This document shows, piece after piece, positions 1-5,241 of a stretch of 18,942 bases of DNA (the stretch's first letter is position 1; the number at the start of each line of letters is the position of its first letter). Made by a program: the position numbers and the translations under genes. The DNA lies in the NCBI GenBank assembly GCA_036558305.1, contig DATBFX010000443.1:1-18942 (forward strand), in the 5' to 3' direction. Source of the DNA: DATBFX01 sp036558305. GTDB lineage: Bacteria > Chloroflexota > Chloroflexia > Thermomicrobiales > UBA6265. A model generated the notes under the pieces. The model did not search any database. It was not told the origin of the DNA and saw only the letters and a program-made list of their open reading frames with translations.

Positions 1-480
1 CCGTTTGGTCATCTCGGCGTAGTCGTATCCGCACGCTTCCACGAGCGCGTCGAACGCAGGATTGCGGTTCGCCACGTGCGAAGCACTCTCGTTGTTCTTG
101 CTCTCGTTGTCTTGCTCTCGTTCCTGCCGCACCCTTGCGGCTGGGGTAGCCGCACCCTTGCGGCTGGGGGTAGCCGCATCGTTGCGGCTACCCTCCGCAG
201 GGCTGTCCCCTGCGAGGAAGTAGCGGTTCGGTAGCCGGGTCTCCCCTTCGTACCGGCGTTCGACCGCGACAGCACCCGCTTTGCGGAGGCGGGAGATGCA
301 CCGATCAACCGTGTCGGGACTCTTGTGGATCGCGTCGGCAATCGTCTGGCGGGACGGCCGGATGTCGTTGCCGTGGCGGGCGAGCACGCCGAACACCCGG
401 ATGTCGTCGCCAGTCAGATCCGGGTGGTACAGCACCCATTCGGGGATCGCGGCGAACCGGTAGCCAAGCTGGACGCTCAT
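1..480 (-). CDS. HTH_36-type putative replication initiator (3' end beyond window)
   Basis: The minus-strand frame is open from ATG 480 to the left edge (160 residues visible, no stop). Residues 1-90 fit the HTH_36 pattern of phage and plasmid replication proteins: an IPEWVLYHPDL start, GDDIRVFGVLARHG, then PSRQTIADAI and SPDTVDRCISRLRKAGAV as a helix-turn-helix, and a wing ending in NRYFL. Residues 92-140 are a low-complexity linker (AATP, then Glu/Asn/Ser/Arg rich) whose DNA holds three palindromic repeats. A second domain begins near residue 141 (FDALVEACGYDYAEMTKR) and runs off the window. The ATG overlaps the upstream TGA by four bases (ATGA), suggesting translational coupling. The lambda O gene likewise carries origin iterons inside its coding sequence, so an initiator role is inferred. 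A transcriptional regulator is the alternative. Confidence 0.85.
   Translation of the reverse strand, partial: MSVQLGYRFAAIPEWVLYHPDLTGDDIRVFGVLARHGNDIRPSRQTIADAIHKSPDTVDRCISRLRKAGAVAVERRYEGETRLPNRYFLAGDSPAEGSRNDAATPSRKGAATPAARVRQEREQDNESKNNESASHVANRNPAFDALVEACGYDYAEMTKR
126..195. repeat. Three tandem palindromic repeats, candidate iterons
   Basis: Three units of about 23-24 bp start at 126, 149 and 173. Each contains GCCGCA, a four-base loop and TGCGGC. Unit 2 pairs AGCCGCA (148-154) with TGCGGCT (159-165). Unit 3 pairs GGGTAGCCGCA (168-178) with TGCGGCTACCC (183-193) around the loop TCGT. Unit 1 has a 6-bp stem. They lie in the linker-coding part of the HTH_36 gene. They could be replication iterons, or simply an expanded repeat in a disordered linker. 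Confidence 0.7.
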
Positions 481-767
481 TCCGGCTCCGTCCGATCCCG
501 CGCCCACGTGATCCCCCTCGTCGTCGGCTCCCAGATCTGGATCATCCCACCCTTGCGCTTCGGAGCCTTTGACTTCACCACCCGGCCCGTCCGTACGATC
601 AGACCCTCCGACGCCCACAGGCGGAACCGTGACCCAATCGCAGACTGCGGCCCGTTTGCTCCGTGCAGCGGATCGACGGTTCGCCGCCCGTTGTCTGTGA
701 CCGTGTCAGCGGTGATCTCGTCCCCGGCGGCGATCAGTTCGGCCAGCCGGTCGTCCATCCATCCCAT
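477..767 (-). CDS. Small winged-helix-like protein, function unknown
   Basis: This 96-residue protein starts at ATG 767. The start was chosen over upstream in-frame codons because GGAGGGG lies just before it, with four bases between GGAGG and the ATG. Codons further upstream run into a region of inverted repeats. The sequence has an N-terminal helical stretch (DDRLAELIAAGDEITADTV), a helix with SAIGSRFRLWASEGLIVRTG, and a C-terminal strand pair (MIQIWEPT), which together suggest a small winged-helix DNA-binding fold. The middle is rich in Lys and Arg. Its TGA overlaps the ATG of the HTH_36 protein, so the two are probably co-expressed, perhaps as a replication or regulatory pair. No specific family was recognised. 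Confidence 0.75.
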   Translation of the reverse strand: MGWMDDRLAELIAAGDEITADTVTDNGRRTVDPLHGANGPQSAIGSRFRLWASEGLIVRTGRVVKSKAPKRKGGMIQIWEPTTRGITWARDRTEPE

Positions 768-923
768 TTCCCCTCCGTTCTCGTATACCGCACGGAGAGA
801 TCTGCTACGCTCGATCTCGGTCGAGCGGGGCGTCTCCGGCACCCTGTTCCCATGCTCACCCCGTGTTCCGACGGCGGTGAGCAACGTCCCGGCGACAGTA
901 CCACGTTGTAGTTCTGACGCGGA
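768..923 (-). promoter_or_regulatory. Leader and control region upstream of the 767 gene
   Basis: About 155 bases without a credible gene lie between a terminator and the ATG at 767. Two perfect inverted repeats are present: TGCTCACC (853-860) with GGTGAGCA (876-883), and CGCTCGA (808-814) with TCGAGCG (821-827). A GTATAC palindrome lies at 783-788, and the Shine-Dalgarno stretch is at 769-775. No clear -35/-10 pair with 16-18 bp spacing was found. The inverted repeats may be operators or leader hairpins. Confidence 0.45.
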
Positions 924-950
924 ACGACCCCCGGGGGATCCGGGGGTCGT
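924..950 (-). terminator. Hairpin terminator after the HTH-array gene
   Basis: ACGACCCCCGG (924-934) pairs perfectly with CCGGGGGTCGT (940-950) around a five-base loop. This 11-bp stem starts 16 bases after the minus-strand stop at 967-969. The T tract after it on the minus strand is poor, as is common in high-GC hosts. It separates the HTH-array gene from the genes to its left. Confidence 0.65.
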
Positions 951-966
951 CCTAGCCGCAACCAGT

Positions 967-2214
967 CTACTCCGGGGGTGTGACACCGTTCCGCTTCCGC
1001 ACAACCCCAGGTAGATGCTTCCACGTGCGGCCCGTCACTGCGAACCGGACGGTCTGACGGTTCAACCCGAACTCGTCGGCCAGCCTGTCCGCCGCCATCC
1101 CCTCCCCGTACCGCTTGCGCAGTTCAAGCACCGTCGCCTCGTCCAGCACTTTCTTGGGGGTGTGCGCCAGCCGCCGCCCGGCAGCCAACGGCCGGTCAGG
1201 AATCGACCCGTCCAACGGCAGATGCTTCCACGTGCGACCGGAAACGATGTGGCCGATGTTCGACTTCTCGACGTGGTACTCGTCGGCCAACTCCTGCCAA
1301 TCCGCCCCCTTGGCGACGCGGCGGCGGATGTCGAGCACTTCGGCCTCGTGGAGTACGGCCCCGGCCCGGGACACCGCCTCCTGCTTGCTGCGGATCTCCA
1401 CCGGGTTCGGCAGATGAGAGTGGGTCTTGCCCGTGATCGCGTTCCGCAGCGTGTCATCGCCGTGGCCGAACGCCTGTCCCAACCGGGGCAACGACTCGCC
1501 GTCGGCGTACCGCTGACGGGCCTCGATCACTTCGTCGTCGGTGAGGGCGCGGATCTCGACCGCGCCGGGCAGCCATCCCCACGTCCTGCCCGTCACGGCG
1601 TGGCCCACCACGGACGGCGTCAGCCCGAATTCGGCGGCGATCTTCGTGATCGTCTCGCCTGCGGCGTACCGCGTGCGGGCCTCGATCACGTCGGCCTCTT
1701 TCATCACCAGGCGGCGATGCCCGTTCGGGCTGGGGGCTTGGACGTTGGGCAGATGGGTGTAGGTCAGCCCCAGGATCGCCTTGCGGATCCCCTCACCGGA
1801 GACCCCGAATTCCTCGCCCAGCGCTCTGCACGTCTCCCCGTTGGCGTACCGCTCGCGGGCTTCGAGCACCTGGTCGTCGGTCAGCTTCGACCACGTCGAG
1901 CCACGCCGTTTCACGTGGACCCCGGCGGCGTGCAGGAAGGCGGACACCGTCGCCGGGGTTGTGGCGTACTTGTCGGCCAGTTCCTTGATCGTGGCCCCGG
2001 CCTTGTATTCGTCGGTGATGGTGGCGGGCAGCGTCTTGCGGGGTCGGCCCCGGCCGCGCCGGGTGATTCCTAGTTCTTCGAGGGCGGCGACGATCCGGCC
2101 GACGGACACGCCGTACTCGATGGAGAGCGGGATGAGGTTGGTGCCGTCTTCGTAGGCGAGGCCGATGGCGAGCACTTGATCGTCGGTGAGTCTGTTCATC
2201 TTGGTCTGGGTCAT
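967..2214 (-). CDS. Multi-repeat helix-turn-helix protein (about seven HTH units)
   Basis: The 415-residue protein is almost entirely repeated units of about 45 residues. The C-terminal five start near residues 111, 171, 224, 288 and 356. Each reads (L/V)x(D/E)xxVxExRxRYxxGE, then (R/K)(L/I)AxEFGLxxxxV as a helix-turn-helix, then (V/T)xGxTxxxLP. The ending GRTWKHLP occurs twice exactly, with GRTWGWLP, GLTYTHLP and GKTHSHLP as variants. Two more diverged units occupy residues 9-55 and 56-105. Single units of this kind occur in actinophage proteins and beside homing-endonuclease DNA-binding modules, but no nuclease domain is visible here. ATG 2214 is used because a TATAAT box ends seven bases before it, with no Shine-Dalgarno, implying a leaderless message. 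A terminator follows. It is probably a DNA-binding regulator, target unknown. Confidence 0.88.
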   Translation of the reverse strand: MTQTKMNRLTDDQVLAIGLAYEDGTNLIPLSIEYGVSVGRIVAALEELGITRRGRGRPRKTLPATITDEYKAGATIKELADKYATTPATVSAFLHAAGVHVKRRGSTWSKLTDDQVLEARERYANGETCRALGEEFGVSGEGIRKAILGLTYTHLPNVQAPSPNGHRRLVMKEADVIEARTRYAAGETITKIAAEFGLTPSVVGHAVTGRTWGWLPGAVEIRALTDDEVIEARQRYADGESLPRLGQAFGHGDDTLRNAITGKTHSHLPNPVEIRSKQEAVSRAGAVLHEAEVLDIRRRVAKGADWQELADEYHVEKSNIGHIVSGRTWKHLPLDGSIPDRPLAAGRRLAHTPKKVLDEATVLELRKRYGEGMAADRLADEFGLNRQTVRFAVTGRTWKHLPGVVRKRNGVTPPE

Positions 2215-2220
2215 GTAAAC

Positions 2221-2248
2221 ATTATATCTGGATATTCGGGAAACACAA
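2221..2248 (-). promoter_or_regulatory. Promoter of the HTH-array gene, probably leaderless
   Basis: On the minus strand TTGTGT (2248-2243), a 16-bp spacer and a consensus TATAAT (2226-2221) are followed by six bases and then the ATG at 2214. Transcription starting 6-7 bases after the -10 box would begin at or next to the A of the ATG. No Shine-Dalgarno sequence is present. This is the usual arrangement of leaderless genes in actinobacteria. Confidence 0.65.
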
Positions 2249-2291
2249 CGATGCTGGTCACGACGGTGAGCATCCGGGTTAGCCTCCGGGG

Positions 2292-2456
2292 GTGGCCTTG
2301 AAGATCCCGCCGCCGAAGATCCCCAACGTCACGATCCCCAACGTCAAGATCCCCAACGTCGTCGCCCCGACGGTGAGCATCCCCGCCGTGGACAACCCCG
2401 TCGTTGACGCGCTGCTCGTCATCGAGGACATCGCCAACTCGTTCCCGACCGGCTAA
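2292..2456 (+). CDS. Small x-Ile-Pro-x-Val pentad-repeat protein
   Basis: A 54-residue plus-strand ORF starts at GTG 2292. An in-frame TAG at 2280-2282 excludes a longer start in this frame. Seven consecutive pentads (2301-2405) follow the pattern x-I-P-x-V: KIPPP, KIPNV, TIPNV, KIPNV, VAPTV, SIPAV and DNPVV. They are followed by an acidic, hydrophobic tail (ALLVIEDIANSFPTG). Its TAA overlaps the TAG of the convergent minus-strand gene at 2453. The Shine-Dalgarno is weak. A 16-codon ORF from ATG 2251 lies just upstream in another frame and encodes similar residues (TVSIRV), so the original start may have been there, before a frameshift. Function unknown. Confidence 0.55.
   Translation: MALKIPPPKIPNVTIPNVKIPNVVAPTVSIPAVDNPVVDALLVIEDIANSFPTG
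2301..2405 (+). repeat. 15-bp tandem repeat encoding x-I-P-x-V pentads
   Basis: Three nearly identical 15-bp copies (A/C)(A)GATCCCCAACGTC span 2316-2360. More diverged copies flank them at 2301-2315 and 2361-2405. The 15-bp period equals five codons, which supports protein-level repetition. Confidence 0.8.
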
Positions 2457-2980
2457 CCCACCGGCTCCGGGCGCATCTCCCACGCCTCCGCGAGCCGGAG
2501 CAACTCGACCTTCGGTCCGTCGGGCACGTACAGGTGCTTGCGGGACAGCCGGTCGATGTGCTCAGCCGCCCACTCCGGTTCGGCGTGCTCCCACCGCCAC
2601 GTGGGCAACGGCCGCACGACCCGGCCGTTGCGTTCGATGGGCAGCAGGGCGTCACCGACCACCGCCATCATGAACGGCAGGTACAGCGCTTCGTGGCCGT
2701 GGACGTTCAGCAGGCACGAGCGGGCGTGGACATTGACGGTGACCTCGTCGGGCCGGTTCTCCGACCAGTCGATGCCGATCAGCGCCCCGTTCTCCGCGGG
2801 GACGTACACGTCCCATCCGCCGTACGGGGCCAGTGGGGTGCGACCGCCCGGCCCGCCCAGCATCCGATGCACCGGCTCCGGTTCGGGGTCGATGTCGTTG
2901 TCCGGGCAGATCATCACGACGGCGGGGAACCAGCGGTCTCCCAGCTTCACCGTCGAATCGGTCAGGTTCAGGTCGATCAT
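2453..2980 (-). CDS. Hypothetical protein, last gene of the 3844 operon
   Basis: This 175-residue protein starts at ATG 2980 within an ATGA overlap with the preceding gene's stop. It ends in a TAG that overlaps the TAA of the convergent pentad ORF. Visible features are an N-terminal region of alternating strands (TVKLGDRWFPAVVMICPDND), a Gly/Pro-rich loop (MLGGPGGRTPLAPYGGW), a central beta-like stretch (DEVTVNVHARSCLLNVHG) and a charged C-terminal helix. No signal peptide or membrane segment is visible. No family was recognised. Its position suggests an accessory early gene. Confidence 0.8.
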   Translation of the reverse strand: MIDLNLTDSTVKLGDRWFPAVVMICPDNDIDPEPEPVHRMLGGPGGRTPLAPYGGWDVYVPAENGALIGIDWSENRPDEVTVNVHARSCLLNVHGHEALYLPFMMAVVGDALLPIERNGRVVRPLPTWRWEHAEPEWAAEHIDRLSRKHLYVPDGPKVELLRLAEAWEMRPEPVG

Positions 2981-3240
2981 CGCGTCGCCGCCTGGAACAG
3001 CAGCGGTTGCCCGTCGTTGGTGCGGCCACGTGCGCGATGCCAGATGACCGTCACCACCCGGGTGCCGGAGTCGTCGGTGACCACGGCCAGGGGGCCACGC
3101 ACGAACATGCGCCGGGGCGAGCCGTGGTTGTTCTGAACGTACGTCACTTCGGGGTCTTCCACGACGGTCTGAATCTGATCCTCGGTGACCTTCATCAGCT
3201 TGCGCCGCTTCTGGGCGTGCTGGGTGAGCTTCAACTTCAT
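2977..3240 (-). CDS. DUF4258-like small protein
   Basis: This 87-residue protein begins LTQHAQKRRKLMKVTEDQIQ and continues with VVEDPEVTY, RRMFVRGPLAVVTDD and RVVTVIWHRA. The order H-A-x-x-R, then a helix, then 'DPE', then two beta-hairpins is characteristic of DUF4258, a RelE/BrnT-like fold found in phages and in toxin-antitoxin-like loci. The start ATG 3240 sits in an ATGA overlap, and its own TGA overlaps the next ATG. A nuclease or mRNA-interferase role is possible by family resemblance. No obvious antitoxin is adjacent, so this is not a firm toxin call. Confidence 0.8.
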   Translation of the reverse strand: MKLKLTQHAQKRRKLMKVTEDQIQTVVEDPEVTYVQNNHGSPRRMFVRGPLAVVTDDSGTRVVTVIWHRARGRTNDGQPLLFQAATR

Positions 3241-3485
3241 TGCCGCACCCGCCGTTCCGCGATCAGGTTGGTATACGCCTCATCGGGGGTCGGTGCCCCC
3301 GTGTACCAGCCGTGCTCGTGCCACCACGCCGCGTACTCGCGTCGCCAGTGGAAGTCGATCACGTTCTGGCCTTGGGCGGCGAGGATGCGCACCTTGCGCC
3401 GGTCGAGCGCGGTGAACCGCCGGTTGAGCCACGCCCGGAACCGGGGTGCCCACACAGCGGGCGGGGGAGGGGGCAGAGTGGTCAC
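3237..3485 (-). CDS. Hypothetical 82-residue basic protein
   Basis: It starts at GTG 3485, in a GTGA overlap with the preceding stop, with GGGGGAG nearby as a ribosome site. The N-terminus has a proline run (TTLPPPPPAVW), followed by a basic, aromatic-rich stretch (FRAWLNRRFTALDRRKVRIL) and the Trp/His-rich segment FHWRREYAAWWHEHGWYTG. No known domain was recognised. Its TGA overlaps the ATG of the DUF4258-like gene, so the two are probably translated together. Confidence 0.75.
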   Translation of the reverse strand: MTTLPPPPPAVWAPRFRAWLNRRFTALDRRKVRILAAQGQNVIDFHWRREYAAWWHEHGWYTGAPTPDEAYTNLIAERRVRQ

Positions 3486-3844
3486 GTCAACTCCCCCAGC
3501 AGTTCGCGCAGATCGTTGACCGCTTCGTCGTTGCGACCGGGGTACGGCTCGTCGGGACCGGCCGCGTAGAACGCGATGGCGTCGCGGAGGTAGGCGACCG
3601 CGTTGTCGAAATGGCGCTGCGCGATCTCGCCGCCGTTGCTCAACGAGTGCAACGCGACCGCGCCCGCATCGACCGGCGCGTCACCCCGTTTGCGGGATGT
3701 GGCGCTGATCCGGTCTTCGGGGATCGGGATGTCGGGGATCCACCGCAACGCCATCGTGAATGGTCGCTGCACGAGCGAACTCCGATGCGTCGGACCGTCT
3801 TCGTCGTGAGCGATCCGGTAGTAGGTGATCTGATCCAATTTCAA
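3482..3844 (-). CDS. Hypothetical 120-residue protein, first gene of a four-gene operon
   Basis: The start is taken as TTG 3844, because AGGAG (3851-3855) lies six bases before it. The upstream ATG at 3916 would place the promoter and palindrome inside the gene. The N-terminus LKLDQITYYRIAHDEDG is followed by a Pro/Ile-rich segment (WIPDIPIPEDRI). A C-terminal helical region (IAQRHFDNAVAYLRDAIAFY and VNDLRELLGEL) could mediate oligomerisation. No family was recognised. The stop overlaps the GTG of the next gene. Confidence 0.72.
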   Translation of the reverse strand: MKLDQITYYRIAHDEDGPTHRSSLVQRPFTMALRWIPDIPIPEDRISATSRKRGDAPVDAGAVALHSLSNGGEIAQRHFDNAVAYLRDAIAFYAAGPDEPYPGRNDEAVNDLRELLGELT

Positions 3845-3879
3845 TGTCGTCTCCTGTCTGGTGTCTTGATTGTGACGAA

Positions 3880-3894
3880 GGGGTGTGACACCCC
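3880..3894. promoter_or_regulatory. 15-bp palindrome, candidate operator
   Basis: GGGGTGT-G-ACACCCC is a perfect odd-centred palindrome lying just downstream of the expected transcription start of the 3844 operon. An 11-bp version (GGTGTGACACC) lies at 977-987, inside the end of the HTH-array gene. A half-conserved TGTGACACCC lies at 8280-8289, before the annealing-protein gene. This position is typical for a repressor operator. Confidence 0.5.
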
Positions 3895-3904
3895 CGTCGG
3901 ATCC

Positions 3905-3913
3905 AGTATACCA
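3905..3913 (-). promoter_or_regulatory. Extended -10 promoter of the 3844 operon
   Basis: On the minus strand TATACT (3910-3905) is preceded by TGG, matching the extended -10 form TGnTATACT. No good -35 lies at 17 bp, but three 7-bp repeats occupy that region. The following GGATCC makes a 13-mer (GTATACTGGATCC) identical to the one at 8294-8306. Confidence 0.5.
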
Positions 3914-3925
3914 CACGAGTCAAGA

Positions 3926-3944
3926 TACCGTTTACCGAATACCG
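3926..3944. repeat. Three TACCG direct repeats with a 7-bp period
   Basis: TACCG occurs at 3926-3930, 3933-3937 and 3940-3944, each preceded by A or T. The array covers the -35 area of the 3844 promoter and sits against the end of the Toprim gene. It may be an activator or repressor binding array. Confidence 0.5.
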
Positions 3945-3947
3945 GAC

Positions 3948-4907
3948 TCAGGATGCGTCGAGTCGGCGGACCCGAACCTCCCCCTCCGCTTGCGACGCCG
4001 CCACCACCCGGTTGAGCAACTTGGTGTGCGTGTACTGGCGCAGCTTCGCCGTGAGGATGTCGCGCAGGTCGGCCGGGTTCATCGCCTCCATCTCGAATTT
4101 GGTGCCCGCTGCGTCCGACGGCAGCAACGCCAGCGCCGGGTCAGCGATCTGTGCCGGGGTGATCGCCACCCACTCCGGTCGCACGAGGTATCGCGCCTGG
4201 GCGTCGGTGAAGCCGTGATCGTCGCGCAGCAACGCCCACACGTCCGCGATGGTGCGGTCGAGTCGCTCCAACCCCTTCGGGTCGAAGTCCCCGATCAACA
4301 TCACGACGGTCCGCATCCGGTGCTTCATGAGCCGGTCCACCGCCCTGGCGGTGAGCTTCTCGATCTCGGCCAACGAGTTGGTGCCGCCACTGGACACGAT
4401 GGCCGCGCCGTACGCCGCCGCCGGGACGGCGACGGACCGCATCGAGCCGACCGCCTCGACCCAGATCTCTGGCACCCACAACTGGCCGAGCCGCCGCCAT
4501 CGTTCCCAGCCGCCCGCGACCCGCTTCAACCGGTCATCGAGCGCTTCGGGGGTGAGGTCTTCGGGCACGTGGAGCGTGCGGGTCTTGGAGTCGTCCACGG
4601 TGTCGCTGTCGATCCATCCGGCCCGCCGGGCGAGGGTGAGGAACTCGCCCACGCCGGTCTTGCCGGTGGCGATGATCTTGGTGAATCCGGGCTTCCCAGC
4701 GATCCGGTAGGCGTACGCCCGGGGGGACAGCGGCAACAGGTCTGCGAGGTCGGTCTGGACTTCCTCGATGGCGTCGAGCCATCGCTGCTCGTTGGCGTTC
4801 GGGGTCCGGCTGATCCGGCCGAGCACCCGGGATTGCTTGTACTCGATGCCGGTGATCGGCCCCTTGTAGCTGCGGCGGGGGATCGACACCCCCTTGACCG
4901 TGGTCAT
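3948..4907 (-). CDS. Stand-alone Toprim protein resembling Spo11/topoisomerase VI subunit A
   Basis: In this 319-residue protein, residues 55-110 (LSPRAYAYRIAG, FLTLARRAGWIDSDTVDD) resemble a winged-helix CAP-like region. Tyr67 sits four residues after Arg63, as the catalytic Tyr follows Arg in Spo11/TopoVIA (RxxxY). Residues 147-212 fit a Toprim domain: Glu151 (IWVEAVG), SSGGTNS near 172-178, then GDFDPKG with Asp207-x-Asp209. Residues 271-285 (FEMEAMNPADLRDIL) match the C-terminal signature I associate with actinophage relatives. Topo VI subunit A is somewhat longer, and no subunit B (GHKL ATPase) is visible here. The start ATG 4907 has AGGAG at 4916-4920. It may cut or bind DNA in replication or recombination. 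Catalysis is inferred. Confidence 0.85.
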   Translation of the reverse strand: MTTVKGVSIPRRSYKGPITGIEYKQSRVLGRISRTPNANEQRWLDAIEEVQTDLADLLPLSPRAYAYRIAGKPGFTKIIATGKTGVGEFLTLARRAGWIDSDTVDDSKTRTLHVPEDLTPEALDDRLKRVAGGWERWRRLGQLWVPEIWVEAVGSMRSVAVPAAAYGAAIVSSGGTNSLAEIEKLTARAVDRLMKHRMRTVVMLIGDFDPKGLERLDRTIADVWALLRDDHGFTDAQARYLVRPEWVAITPAQIADPALALLPSDAAGTKFEMEAMNPADLRDILTAKLRQYTHTKLLNRVVAASQAEGEVRVRRLDAS

Positions 4908-4935
4908 CGTCTGGTCTCCTGCGTCTGGTTCTCAC

Positions 4936-4986
4936 GTGGCGGACGCCACATCGTTGGAGTTTACGGGCCGATCCACGTTCTACCAA
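4936..4986 (-). promoter_or_regulatory. Promoter and palindromic operator of the Toprim gene
   Basis: On the minus strand TTGGTA (4986-4981), a 17-bp spacer and TAAACT (4963-4958) form a good -35/-10 pair. Just downstream of the expected start lies GTGGCG-GA-CGCCAC (4936-4949), a short palindrome placed like a repressor operator. AGGAG and the ATG follow. Confidence 0.6.
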
Positions 4987-5120
4987 TCGGCGGCTCTCCG
5001 TGTTGTGATACTTCGGGATTCCAAGAGTGACCCGGGGTGCCCGGGGATGTCCGGTGATGACGGGTTGGTGCGGTGAGACCGGTGGATCCACAACCAGCGG
5101 TCACCACGGGTGTGAGTCGA

Positions 5121-5178
5121 ACCGAATTCGCGTCCCGTCAAATTCGGTGTTGCTTTCTGGTAATCGACGTGGTAACGA
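5121..5178 (+). promoter_or_regulatory. Candidate promoter and inverted repeat for the 5242 operon
   Basis: TTGCTT (5150-5155), a 17-bp spacer and TAACGA (5173-5178) make a moderate plus-strand promoter with a leader of about 57 bases. The inverted repeat ACCGAATT/AATTCGGT (5121-5148) ends one base before the -35 box, where a regulator could act. Confidence 0.4.
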
Positions 5179-5241
5179 TTGCTGCCACTTCGGCGGCGAA
5201 GGTCGTCGGAGCGCCAGACCACAGACAGACAGGAGTGATGG

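Larger units (their letters stand above)
4908..5241. other. Divergent intergenic control region
   Basis: These 334 bases lie between the divergent starts at 4907 and 5242. No ORF in either direction has a convincing start site or composition. Besides the two promoter candidates listed separately, there is a perfect inverted repeat: ACCGAATT (5121-5128) and AATTCGGT (5141-5148), separated by 12 bases. The region is relatively A+T rich around 5120-5180. It may coordinate the left and central transcription units. Confidence 0.6.

Noticed and set aside
126..195. CRISPR array
   Set aside because: The repeats are short, contiguous and inside a coding frame. There are no unique spacers of constant length.
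1015..2073. Plus-strand ORF of 352 codons opposite the HTH-array gene
   Set aside because: It is antisense to a protein with clear internal repeats and HTH motifs. It has no ribosome site and a shadow-type composition.
2211..2483. Minus-strand ORF of 90 codons over the pentad-repeat region
   Set aside because: Its Val-Gly-Asp repeats are the reverse reading of the 15-bp repeats. It overlaps the HTH-array promoter and the start of that gene.
2977..3240. Confirmed toxin-antitoxin pair around the DUF4258-like gene
   Set aside because: Neither neighbour shows an antitoxin DNA-binding domain, so only the family resemblance is reported.
3885..5030. Plus-strand ORF of 381 codons opposite the Toprim gene
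   Set aside because: It is antisense to the conserved Toprim motifs, crosses the operon promoter at 3880-3911, and has no recognisable domain.
5080..5135. tRNA-like GGTTCGA on the minus strand near 5118
   Set aside because: The flanking bases do not form a T-arm stem, and no anticodon or acceptor arms pair around it.
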